Below, one piece after another: positions 12,355 to 24,683 of a stretch of DNA of 64,000 nt; the first letter of the stretch is position 1, and each line of letters begins with the position of its first letter. The position numbers and the translations under genes were made by a program. Where the stretch lies: positions 8,234,501 to 8,298,500 of the forward strand of contig NC_063275.1 of the NCBI RefSeq assembly GCF_910591885.1. The letters are read 5' to 3'. The DNA is from Bombus terrestris (lineage: Eukaryota; Arthropoda; Insecta; Hymenoptera; Apidae). The notes beneath the pieces are model-generated. The model was not told the origin of the DNA and searched no databases. It worked only from the letters and a program-made list of their open reading frames with translations.

Positions 12355-12518
12355 AAATCCCATGTGTCGAGGACGAGCTGGAGGATCGACGAGTACTTGT
12401 GATAAGATGTAGAAATAATTATACCGGACCACAACCAAGATATGTACCATACCATCAAACGTACTTCAAAGATGCCGATTTACGCCTGTGCAACTGTGGT
12501 GCGAAAAGAACGCCGTAA
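12355..12518 (+). CDS. Terminal coding exon of an unidentified host gene
   Basis: Upstream are a consensus branch point CTAAC (12325), a polypyrimidine tract and TTTGTTACAG acceptor (AG 12353-12354). The exon then opens with two bases completing a split codon, 53 open codons and a TAA at 12516-12518. The encoded tail begins IPCVEDELEDRRVLVIRCRN, continues NYTGPQPRYVPYHQTYF and ends KDADLRLCNCGAKRTP. It has four cysteines (C-x15-C-x26-C-x-C) and an N-glycosylation site NYT, which would suit a secreted cystine-stabilised peptide. I do not recognise the family. The intact splice signals, codon-like composition and abrupt return to noncoding sequence after the stop are what make this a real exon. 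The preceding exon is not identified. Confidence 0.65.
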
Positions 12519-14260
12519 ATGCGATCAACATCGGGGAGCAGGCAATGTCGTTTCGTTGCCACTATTTCATGCAACGATTAGGTGGAAATGAAACATAGCA
12601 ACAAATTCGAGACTCCAAACATCAAGTAGTATGAGATTTTGCCGATTCGCAATCCTAGATCCCAGATATTTCTTCGTTCTAGCGTTTGGATAGCGATGAA
12701 TCGCAAAATATGCGATTGTAAAATACTTTTAATCGTTCTTATGATCCTCTCATTAGAAAAATACGTAAGATTTTCCTGTTTTCTGTTACATTATCCATGC
12801 GATAGTTAGAGTTTAATGTTTTGTGATGATGAGAAACGCAATCGTAATGTCATCCAAAGATGCAGCATAGGTGGAAAATGATTGTATTACATTTCAGCGA
12901 GGAAAATGTAACCGGAAGTTGAGTCGATGGAATTCATCTTATGCTTGAAGATTGAATCAGCATAGAATTTACGGTTTGAGCCTTTAAATTCTATATTTGC
13001 GAGCACACTCTAATTTACTCAAAAATTGATCGAGACAAAAATTGATTGAGACAAACTAAATCTAAAGAAACATTTCGTAATTAAGACTATTGCTAGCTGA
13101 CAATTTCTAGGATTTAATCAATGCATCTAAAGTCATTATCTTCTTTTTAACTTCTTTTGAAAACAAAATTGCTTCACTTGCTCAAAATCTCTTCGCCTCA
13201 CAATGTTTTTGTATAATGTGAATGCTTCTGTATAATGTGACCTCGAAATTTGTTATTCAGGATAAATTTATATCAAATGAAATATTCCAGTACGAATTCC
13301 ACGACACATATGTATATGTATCTTCTAAGGAAGAGAGAGAAAGATCATTTATATTCTGGAAGTCTATCTTTTTATTTCAAAAAGTATGCATCAAAATGAA
13401 GAGGTTGGCCTATGATAAATTCTTTCGCGCGAATCGGCACGATTTCCGGAATTTTTCGCCATTCGAGCTATCGGTGAACAAGCAACATCCCGTCGACTTC
13501 TCTCGATCGCTGGAGTATTCCGATCAGCTTCTCCAGATCCTTCTTGTTTCCTTCCTCGTGACTTCCGCGCGAGTGCGTGTGCACGACCAGGAGAACCTGC
13601 GCCTGCAACCTGCAACTCATGTCACGTGGCACGAAGATCGTCGCGTGCTCCTCCGTTCGACGCTACACACGCATGCTGCGAACTAGCGGCAACTCACAAA
13701 GGCGTTCGACTTCCGTCTCGGATCTCTCGATAGCCCGTAATACGCATAGACATTACACATAATCGCCCCACGGCAGACAAATCGGCGCTATGGACAAATC
13801 CACGAGATTTCGTTTCTTCTCTTTTGTGTTCGTCTATATGTATAGTTCGTATATATATAATATATACGCGCCGTTGGATCGTGATTCCCGTTCGCCAGTT
13901 TATTTTTGCGAATCCGCGACGAACGGTAGAATCCGCGAGCGGCGAATAATATACCACGTTGGGCCAGTTCAGCAGAATAAACGAAAAATTCACTTGCACA
14001 TTTTCCACTTTTTTGCGGTTTTTCTTTTATTTCTTGTTAATTTGTCTCATCACGAAGACACGCAAAATCACTCATAATTTGTTTGCGCGGCTCCGAATAA
14101 GTAAGAACCGAAAGGAAAAAAGGGAAAAATGACGGACAGCTAAGATAATAAAATGAGCGACGAATGGACAAGACGTCTTTGCCGACGTTTCGCCGTACGT
14201 ACACGATCTCTTTCCCTATCGAAGTAACCTCATGTGCACGAAGGCGCATATTATACATAT
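12519..14260. other. 3' UTR then GC-richer island
   Basis: The first several hundred bases after 12518 are presumably the 3' UTR of the gene above. From 13390 to 14240 the DNA becomes CpG-rich, with overlapping frames on both strands (154 codons at 13222-13686 on plus, 104 at 13694-14008 on minus). None shows a domain, and the coexistence of open frames in several registers argues for noncoding GC-rich sequence such as a promoter or 5' UTR. Confidence 0.3.
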
Positions 14261-14700
14261 ATAAATAAATATAGATATAAGTATATTATATATAAATAAG
14301 TAAATATAAATATACAATGATACATGAATATGAGAAAACGAAGGACACACAATATTATTGTATATGTAACTAAAATATTTAAGAGAAACTGTGCGCGGAT
14401 ATCGCTACGAATTCTATGTTGCGATATATATGTATGATATTTATATATATAACAGTAATTATATATATATATAATGTTATATATATATATATATATAGAA
14501 CACATCATACATGTATATGATATTATACAAGGATAAAAATATATTGAACATATTCTATAGAATATTGTACGTTTGCTAATGTTATGTATAGTATACAAAA
14601 GGAAAAATATATATAATTATGTGTATAATTATATATATATATATATAATCTTTGCCTATATATAGGCAAAGAGATAAGTACATAGGTTATGTATAAGATA
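14261..14700. repeat. AT-repeat / low-complexity tract
   Basis: Long TA dinucleotide runs and TATAAATA-type motifs dominate, including alternating AT tracts at about 14459-14498 and 14628-14648 and the palindrome around TTTGCCTATATATAGGCAAA (14650-14669). The minus-strand open frames here (14251-14598, 14523-14795) are products of this repeat and are not genes. Confidence 0.8.
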
Positions 14701-17700
14701 TAGGTACAATTAACGTTAAGTAAAATGCTACAAGTAGGTATGTCTAAAAGAAGGATAAAGTTTTTAGTCAGATGGTTAGGAATCGAAGTTGACACGACGA
14801 CGAAAGCTTATTCTGCGTGGCTTCTTTTAAATTTGTCGCGTCATCTTACAATAGAGGAACAGAATGGATAACACGTTGGTGCTTTTCGATAGGTGAACGT
14901 TTCCTTTCCATTTCTTTCATCTTTTCTATTTCTTTTTTGTTATGTATTTCTTTGTCCGCAAAACAGAAATCGTTAAATCGATATGCTATTTAGATAAACG
15001 GGACTGACAGTATCATACACTGGTGCTGTTCTTCACAGACGGACATTTTATGCTTTTAGTAAAATATTAAACAAATTTTCCTAGAAATCAGTGTAAAAGA
15101 TACGAAGTTGTACAAGCACTTCGAAAATCGAGCATATTTGTTCGAATAACCTTAATCGTATAATTCGTAAGAGAATTCCTATCGATCGTATCAACGTTAC
15201 TTGGTTAAGATACATTTCCATCACTGTCATCCGAAATGTATGCATTTTTTGACAGTATCAGCCCGACGAATTAGAGGGTCCTGTACGATGTTCCTCGAGG
15301 ATTGCGATAATCTTGTAGGCTGGTTAAAAAGAAGTGCGTGAGTCGAGATCAGTGTCTTTTACTATTGAAGAGCTTAGGTGAATTTAGTAGACTTTAATCG
15401 TCCGACGATCAAACGATACAAGAACAGATCTTTGAAACGTCGAAGATCGCTATTAAATAGCTTTCAAAGTCTGTAAAGTACATGGTGGCTACATGTTAAG
15501 GGTATCTCGAGTACTGTAGTGAAGAAGAAAGTCAATTTTATCAACAAATATGATTAAGTCTAGAGTAACCTTTGCGTGTATGTATAAAACCAATAGCAGA
15601 CCCCGTTCGACTGAAAAACACGTTTGCTATGGGGCTGGGTGACAAACGAGGTAAACCACTAACGACGACTGATCAATAATTTTTGCTACTTTGAGTTTAT
15701 GCTCGTAAGCATGCTTATATCATATTAAGTTCAGATTTATTCATTATTAAGCGATTGGATTGGATGTTATAGATAAAAAGAATAAAATCCGTGTTCGTCT
15801 ATTAATTATTTTTTATTTTTATTCAGAATTCTATTAAACAATTTTAAGCAATCAGGTAGTTCAAAAATGTTTTATTCTTTAGATGATTATGAGTTGGTTA
15901 TAATATAGTAAACAATCGTCGTACATGAAATATTTATTGTTTTTCAATAATTATATATCTGGAATGTAATGAATAAAAATTATAATATTAAATAGTTTGT
16001 TTCATACAAATAATTTTTGTTAAAAATATAAAAATTGATTTTAAACCATACATTAGCAATATGAACATCAATCGATAAAAGTGTCTTTAGTTTATTGGAA
16101 TTAATTATAATTGCATCATTAGTACAGAAACCAGTCGATAAACTTTTTATTTTGTTGTACATACTGTTATAGAATGAATATTATATAACAATTTTACACT
16201 TTGAATATTGCACGTTATTGAAGTCGAATGACTTTTCTTTCTTGTATTACCAATAACGTCTCACTTTTTTTCGATTTAAATACAAAACCTTACCGTGAAT
16301 CCTACCCATTGATTGATATTGTTAGAAATTCAAATCTGAAATTATTTTCTATAAGATCTGTTTATGCAGACAAAAATATAAAAATCTAAAGAAACGGTCA
16401 ATGAACGTGAATTTCGTGATTGAAATTAAGCTATTTAATTATTACTTAAATTACGTGATTAACATCAATAGGCGACGTGTCCAAGGATTCTTCATTCGAT
16501 TATATATTATGTGTAATATATAATATATATAGAAACTGCCATTTACTAAGTGCAATACGTATGTACAAAATGGAAGAGTCAGTCGACGTTTCGGTGTTAC
16601 TATACTCGAGAGTCACCGATGGCACCGGTTTCCTTCTTCTGAGGGAAAACAGCGAAAAACGAGCTTCACCTACTGGCGTAAATATGTACGAAGCTAATCG
16701 TAAGTGTTCATAAAGTAATTACGGGATGAAGCTAATCTTATCGAGAAAACGATACGTGTGACTGAGAAACAGTTACTGTTTAATGGGAGGAACGCACGTT
16801 TCGGTTACAGTGGCGTATGCAATGAGCCTCCAACGTGAAAGAAATGGAGAACATCAGTGAAAGTAGTTTGACATTGGGATCCAGAATGTTCGTAAAGTTG
16901 TAATAAAGTTCATTATAACCTACCGCCAAATACCTCTAAATTATTTTTCTCATCTCGTCTAATAATCACCTTACAAACAGTAAACTTGGTTTTATATTTT
17001 GAAATTGGAAATTAACACTTACAGACTAATAATTTCCAACTATATTTTAGATTCTTTAAAGCTATAAAAAAAAAAATTGTATTTTTCAAGTAAACATAAA
17101 ATTTTGTTACGATTGTATTGTAGATGTTTTTTAAGAATTTTACCAAGAATATACTTCTAGGATTTTGAAATTAGGAATGTCCACAGGTAGGATATCGTAC
17201 TGCGTAATAGCATTAAAAAATTACTACAGCATTAAAGAAGAATGTCACGACCGATTTAAAAATAAAATTAATTATAGAAAATATTTCTACACTAGTTATG
17301 CATAGATAATGTGCAAGACATTCTAGATTCCAGTGTTAAGATGATTCTACCTGTACAGATTTCACAGGATAAACGTGTTCGTTCGTAGAATACCAATATC
17401 GCAAACGTTGCGCTTTATGCTCGGTCGAGAAGTCAAGTTTTCTTCGGCGATGAAGTCTGAACTAGAAACCACGAAAAAGGCGTTCCTATTGAAAGAAATG
17501 TTTCCGAACGCTGTAAACTCCGCACGCAAAAATTAGACGAAAACTACACGAAATTCTAGCTCGTATATCCGTCCACTGAATGTAGAATTTTGATTCGTTG
17601 GATTGAATATCGCGTCATTGCAATGCAGGACTATCAAACACAACATTAACATGCCGGCAATTCTAACAAAAATATTCTAATTTAATTTTATCGAGATGTA

Positions 17701-20700
17701 ATTCGTTATAACTTCGCAATTGAAAAAAAATTTAGTGTTTAATTTCTGGATAAATCTTTGTGGTATGTGTGTTGTAAATGTTCAATTTACAATGTTATTT
17801 ATAAATATTTATGCAATTTGTTGCATGTGTTTTATCTACGATATATATATATATCATTATCTTTTATTCCTTCCTTGTCTTTATAACTTCTTTATTTCGT
17901 AGTAATGTTAGATCCTCCTTTAATATTTAACTGCCATCTGTAAAAAAATATGTTGAATTATTATATTACATAACTAATAAATGGTTTGAAAGACTTACTG
18001 AAAATATCAAGAGTAAAAATATGTTCCTAAAAAACACAACTTAATATTAGACTGAAGTCGTATAAAATAGCAGCAAAATATTTATGTACTTTCAAACATT
18101 CTTACACATTTATAAATATTTAGAGATATCTAAAATATTTATACTGATGGTTCTTCATTGAACTCTATCGTTCACAATCTTTTATTATGCAATTTTATTT
18201 TCAAGTAATAAATATATCAGGGGTAAGTTTCTACTTGAATTATATGCTTTTCGTAGTTATATTACATCTTTATATAAATTATATATAAATTATATATTTA
18301 TAAATTCGAATATAGTATATTGAAAACAGTTTAAATTCGCTGAGTGACTTAATAAACAAGTAAGAAATGAATTTAAAGATATCCATATCTTTATAAATAT
18401 CCGAAATACGTATTTCATACCACAAAGGTTTAGATATTATTGTGCAATAAAGAAACGTTTGTTTCATTATTTGACTCATGATGATCAACTCTATGGATGA
18501 AATGCATAGAAAAATCCCGACTATAAACATTATTTTTAAAATATTACTTCGATATATGTTCCGCCAGATAAATATGTTGATGAAAATAGAATATTTTTTA
18601 TTTTTTAAGATATTGGATATTATGTAATTATTTATCTCTGCAATGAAGTTGAGAATTTCATAAAAAGTGAAGTTGTGGGAAAGTTGATCAGTTTGACATG
18701 CAAAAGGTTTGTCATCTCAAGTAACATTTTTAAGCTTTCGAATATTGAATTGAACTGATCGATCGTAGTCCTTACGCAAGATGCAATCGTTCCACGCTAT
18801 TCGAGGCCGAGAATGACCATCGATGACGCAAACCGCGACGACGCTTGTGGAACGACCCTTAAAGAGACGAACCCAAGTATGTACTTTCCTCCACCGCGAT
18901 TCGGCACACGTAAGCGAAGCGTTTGCTTAGTGAAATATCTTAGATAAATATGTTACTATCTAGAGGTATATTGAAATATTATATTATGTAGTCAATGTTA
19001 ATAGAGCGATGGATAGCAACGTATAGAAGAGAAAGAGAGAACCGAATGCGAATGAGAGAAAATAAGAGAGAAAGTATAAGAGCAAAACCAAACGAAAAAT
19101 ATTTCGAAACGATAAAATAGATCCTACTGAAAAATAATTTACGCTTAAACTCGTCAACAAATTTTCTCTCGTTTCTAGCACACGATGTAATTTGCAACCC
19201 GAAATGTTCTTTCTTTTCTACATCACGAAGATGCATAACGTGCATTTGTCCTCTTAGCGCAATTTGATTAACCGATCGATTTTATCGTCGGGATTAGCGA
19301 AGATAATCTTAAAAATGCGATCAGTACATTTAGTTAAAATGTTCTGTCTAGCATTTATTCGTCTTTTACTATATCGCACATGTATTACAAAATTATTACA
19401 ACTTAAAATAATTCAGTCTTGCGCTAGAAAACCACCAAAATCATGAGCGAGAGATGTCGCGGACAAGGAATGGAAAATTGCAGAAATAATATTTAACCAT
19501 TGTCTGCAATTCTTTTTGTCTTTTTGCATAATGTTTCCTTAAACATTATGTGTTTGGTTAATAATTCTTTTGTAAACTTCCAAACTTGTTCGAATTGTGT
19601 CGATTTTGAAATGCATGTGCCATATGTTAAAATATTTGAAGATCAATATATTTTTGGCCTCTTGAGTAAAAATATATGTATATTCTGCAAACTGTTGTGG
19701 AATAATAACTAAGTATTTTAAATTGAATGAGGAAAAACAAAGGCGAAAAGAACAAAAAGATATAAAACTTTAGCTTTCTCAGGTGTATCGTAATGGTAGA
19801 TAGACATTTTAACTAAGAAGGGCAGACTATGCGTCTTATGAAGAAAGAATAGGAAAATCCGATAATTCTCTTCATAAGCGACTTTTCGAGCTTTTTTCGA
19901 AACATCCCGGTTCGTTTGACCTGCTGCAATTATGGATGTAGACGAATATCGTGCGTGTGATTGCGATAAAGGTCGCGAAAGCGACGTCAGTCGATTCTGC
20001 GCTTAACGTTACGTATATGTCAATCGAATCACGATAATTTCTGTTAATAAAACTCATTAGCGATGCACAAAGCGTGAGTGTGTAAAAAGAAGAGAGAACA
20101 AGAATATGTGAGAATGAGAGAGATAATCGTTAGGAACGTGGCTTTCTCATAGCGACAGTGTCCATTTCCTTTCATTCACGCGAGAATGCCCCTTGTTTTA
20201 CAAAGCAATGTTACCGCAACAAGTCGTACGATCAGTGATTGTAATTCCTTGTAGCCCTATAGCATTATTATTTTTCTTTTCTTTTTTTTTGTTTCTTTTC
20301 TATCTTCTTCGTCGTTTCCTTCCTTCTTCTTTTTTTGTTTGCAGATTACGCGCGTAAGCACAAACATTTGAAAGAAGCTATATAAGATATGTAGACACAT
20401 ACTTGAAACTTGAGTTATATATTTAACACGAATACTATTTAATATATGATTCAAGCTTATAATAAACGGGTTGTATAGAAATATCGTTATTGTTGTTGTT
20501 AATGTATCTTTTCACTCCCGATTCCTTTTGTCTCATTCTTGATATAATTTGTCAAGACGAGGTTTTCTAACAATAGAACTGCTGACCTGCAATACGTACA
20601 ATTTCATCTCGATATAATCAACACGCTCGAGACCGATCAGTTGTTCGTTACATTTTATAACGAGTCACATATACATTGTATATATATCTAAATATTCTAC

Positions 20701-21536
20701 TATATTATATTATATTAAATATTATAGTTAAAATGATACAATGAAAATAAATGTGTTATATATAATTATGTTTTTATCTCAACAAAAATCAATATTAATT
20801 TCATCAAAAGTACTTGCATATTTGCAGTAATCGCAAAAGAAAGGAATATGATGCGTTTGGTAGTTCTAATATTAACCTGTTTCTAATATGATGCTCTGTT
20901 TGTCACATAGGCAGTATTGCAGAATTCATAGGACTCTGCAGAAGGATTCAGGAATTTATAAGTGATTAAAGGAATTTTTTTTAAAGTATTATTGTGCATT
21001 AGAATTATTATTTAATCTGAAGAATAGTTAAGCTACATTAGTTAATTATTATTAATACACAAAACATTTCATGGAGGATGCTTTCCAAGTTATTATAAAA
21101 TTAAAAATTGCAGTAATTTAACAGATTCCATTTTATCATTCATGTGTAAACTTGAGGTTGCTTCTTTAACAATTCTCAATAAAATTCGTTTTTTTTTCAA
21201 TAATAACAATTAAAAAGATAAGAATCTTCGAATTTTATTAGAAGATTAAAAATTTATAAAATACAATAATTTAATACTGATATAATACTAGCTGATAATT
21301 GAGTTACTATTAATTAATTCCTTTAAATTAATATCTGTAACAATGAACGTGTTATAACCGATTTTAATAATGTTTTATAACAATTTTACCGTTATCTGAC
21401 TATTCATGAATAAATTTTTAGATATTTATTAACTCGAGTTAGTTGTTTCTTCATAATTTGTAATAGATTAAAAGAGTTTAGTGATTGAGAATAGTTTTTC
21501 ATTCAATAACATAAAAAATATGTCATTTTTCAGGTA
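14701..21536. other. AT-rich noncoding DNA, no gene recognised
   Basis: I see no exon or repeat I can name across this stretch. A TATAAAA box occurs at 15583 with a GC-richer segment downstream, and modestly GC-rich patches lie at 17370-17600 and 18760-18930. None contains a frame with domain-like features. A T-rich/pyrimidine tract sits at 20270-20340. Probably a long intron or intergenic DNA. Confidence 0.4.
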
Positions 21537-21600
21537 TTTCATTGGCAACTAAGTGATTGCGGATTTTGTCATTAGGTGGTAATGGTACTTGCCAACCCAA
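21537..21600. mobile_element. 64-bp mariner remnant with both termini (mellifera-type TIR)
   Basis: Between TA dinucleotides (21535-21536 and 21601-21602) the left end reads TTTCATTGGCAACTAAGTGA, then TTGCGGATTTTGTCATTAGG. The right end on the other strand reads TTGGGTTGGCAAG. TTGGCAACTAAGTNATTGCGG is the terminal sequence known from mellifera-subfamily mariners. Almost the whole interior is gone, leaving one terminal region joined to the tip of the other. Confidence 0.7.
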
Positions 21601-22076
21601 TAATTGTGACTTACAACAAAATTGAACAGTAGAAACAGAAGACTATCTCTTGATAAAATATAGAAATTTTAATTAGAAAATCGTGTAATATTATAAAATT
21701 TGTGATTAATGACTGTGTCATTTATCAACTATGAAACAGCAATTTATGCCGACAGGACTTGAATTATTCAGATGCTTTTCAGTTGTATCCACTTGCAGAA
21801 AATAAATTCTTCACTACTACGTTACAATTTGAAAATCGTTTCATATTTATGTGGATACACATAGACTTTAATATATATAAATTAATATATAATATATGAC
21901 TATTTTTATAGTATACTGGATAGATTAATTATGTATTATCTATATATTATATTCTCTATATATTAATTACCTATATCCTTCATGAAAATTGAACAATATC
22001 TAAGATAATACGTACATATGTATCAGAAGGTTTATATTATAAGTATATTTATAACTTTGGCGTAAAATTCAGTATA

Positions 22077-22490
22077 CAGGATGTCTTAGTTGAAGGAGAC
22101 GATCTAAATATCTCCTTTGTTTTTCATGACATGAAAAATATTTGTGACACAATTTGAATGGTTTCAACAAAGGGATACGCTGGAAAATAAATTTCTTTTG
22201 TTAGGTCATCTTTTCTTAATTTTTTTGAGGTCATTGGTCCTTTTTATCTAAGAAACGTGTAGTTTTTTCTATTACATCTTATAGCAGAGTAAAGAATAGC
22301 TTTGGACATTTTCAATTTGATACTTGAACAACTACCCGCGAATAATGAGCCAGGCAACCATTATAGTAGTATCACCCGTCCAGGGTACATATTCCTGTAT
22401 TGAAACCATTCAAATTGTGCCATAAACATTTTTCATAGCATGAAAAATAAAGGAAACATTTAGGTGGCCTCCTTCAGTTCAGACACCCTG
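22077..22490. mobile_element. 414-bp MITE with 91-bp terminal inverted repeats
   Basis: The left arm (22077-22167) starts CAGGATGTCTTAGTTGAAGG and ends AATTTGAATGGTTTCAA. The right arm (22400-22490), read on the opposite strand, starts CAGGGTGTCTGAACTGAAGG and ends with the same AATTTGAATGGTTTCAA. They align along the full 91 bp with scattered differences. Both ends abut TATA, consistent with a TA or TATA target duplication. There is no coding capacity, so it is a non-autonomous foldback-type element. Confidence 0.85.
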
Positions 22491-24064
22491 TATACTTGGT
22501 AATATTTATATCTTAAGTGTTGGAATGAAAATAGCAAAAGAAAATTTAAATTCTATAAACAACATTCTTCAAGTATTTTGTTGAAGCTTCATTGGAAATA
22601 TATTATAATTACACCATGTGAATATTCGATCATGTGAATTGGTTCTCAATAGAAAATGTATTAATTATGATTATTGTTTTTAAAGATATAGTTTTCATCT
22701 TCCTAATTAAATCTTGAACGCATAAAATACTCTAATGAAAATTGCAGTTCTAATTAGACTTATTACTAATTACTGTTATTGATTACTTATTGTATCGTTT
22801 TCTATCATAAGCTACAATTAATGCAGAAAATTGAAAAGGGTAACTATTAACGTTAATGACATAAATACATTGCGTAATACCTATTCATATTTCGCTTGTA
22901 ATAAATATATAACAATAAATCTTTGAACAAATTAAAATAAATTTTAGGCTATAAAATAAAAAAAATACAAGATTTTTATAAAAGTTATGAAATTATTAAG
23001 ATATCATCGAATATTTTAGGGTTTTCCCTAAAAAGCTTATTAAACTATATTGAATTAAATTAAGTATTAAATTATAAATTTTGCCACTCGTTATTCTACA
23101 TTTAGAAAATAAAGAAGCCAAAAAGGAAATCACGGGAGATAAGAGGAAAAATAAAAATGACACGTACGCTCGGTATCGAGTGTAGACAAGCATAAGATTT
23201 CTATTTCTTGGAAAGCAGGATACGCCGGAGTTATGTTCAAAACTTTGAAGATTTCTCGCGACTTTCAAAATCTTTAAAGATCTTTGCGTTTCTGGTAATA
23301 TTCGGAGCGATCTTAAAACTTTCCGAATCGTCGATTTGCTCGAAAACTTTATTCTCACTTTTCTCTTTATTGTGCCTGATTTCGACGATCGGGAACCAAC
23401 TGGGTACTAAACAGACATCGTTTGGACTAGTTTTAGCAGTGATAATTATCTATGACTTCCCCGATTTACTATGATACAGTATTGTTGAATCATATAAGGA
23501 TATGTACGTTTATAGTTATCTTAAAGTATATACAGAAGATGAAGATTTTTGTTGTTAATAATAAGAACTAAGAATATTAGAAATAAAAATTAAATGTCCA
23601 AAATTCTTTAACATCATTCCAATTTGAGAGTGGGCAACCAATACAAAAACAGATTTTTGGAAATATGTTCTTAGAAACGTCTCGAATATTCTTGCACATC
23701 TGCTTGTACCATGCTTGTACAGATGAGAAATAAATGTTTAAGGAGATAATGTTTAATTTCCAGATAATATGATTTGATTCGTTGCATTAACTTCTATTTG
23801 TTCTTTATGTCAATTTAACATGTTTGGATAAATATAGAGCGGTATGAAAAATGAGATCAATCATATATTTAAATTTATAGAAAGTTCATTTTCATTTTTA
23901 ATAAAGAACTGTTGGTTTTCCAATATTGTATCCATTTGATACAAAAGGTACAGGATAAAATAATAAAGCAACAAAGTGATATAAGTTGGGACAATGAGGA
24001 ATGAACGAGGACTAATGAATATTAAAGAAAGCTAAATGCTGCAGTTTTCTAACCATACTAAGTG
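22491..24064. other. AT-rich noncoding DNA
   Basis: Frames on both strands at 22996-23474 (120 codons on minus, 88 on plus) overlap each other and show no domain. Nothing else can be named. Confidence 0.4.
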
Positions 24065-24068
24065 TTAA

Positions 24069-24679
24069 CACTTAGCCAATCGCGTGCGTCACAGCAAGCT
24101 ATACGTTTCTACTGCGCTCGGACAAACCAACCTATACGCTGTCCACAACGCATTTTTCCAAGTATCGAGGACTAATATACACTACTTAAAAAACAAAGAA
24201 GTCTAAAAATTATTCAAGTGGTCAATTATATTTTGCAGTAATGATTTTATTTAACAATTTCACATATTGTTTATACAAAACATCAAATTAAAAGTATATA
24301 TTAAAAGTATAAAAAAATATAGGTAAAAGATGACTAAAGATAAATAACACGACTTAGACGAGAAATTAAAAATTCGTAACGAATTTTAATATTTTTTTAC
24401 AATGTGGTATCGTTCGATTATAACTTTATTTAGTCATAACTGATAGTATAATTTTTTAATTAACTTTAACACCACTAGATCGATGTATTTTATTATATAC
24501 TGTACTTCGTAAAAACAGAAAAAGTGGCGCAATTAATTGGGAACAATTCGAGGTAAACTGCTCACATAACTGATAATAACAAAAAAAAAAAAAAAAAGAA
24601 AACGCGTTACAAAAATCAAAAAGATCTCCCCGTTCGATCACGCAACGATGTACTTAACAGAGGGAAGATTGGCTAAGTG
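24069..24679. mobile_element. piggyBac-type MITE, 611 bp, TTAA target duplication
   Basis: Perfect 13-bp terminal inverted repeats CACTTAGCCAATC (24069-24081) and GATTGGCTAAGTG (24667-24679) are flanked on both sides by TTAA (24065-24068 and 24680-24683), the signature target site of piggyBac transposases. The interior is AT-rich with a poly-A run near 24581-24599 and no transposase, so it must be mobilised in trans. The left flank also forms a palindrome CTAAGTGTTAACACTTAG across the insertion point. Confidence 0.85.
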
Positions 24680-24683
24680 TTAA

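Noticed and set aside
13222..14258. Several overlapping frames on both strands
   Set aside because: GC-rich DNA lacks stops in many registers. None shows a recognisable domain or exon signals.
14251..14795. Minus-strand frames of 90 and 115 codons
   Set aside because: They are translations of TA-rich microsatellite sequence (Tyr/Ile runs) and have no independent support.
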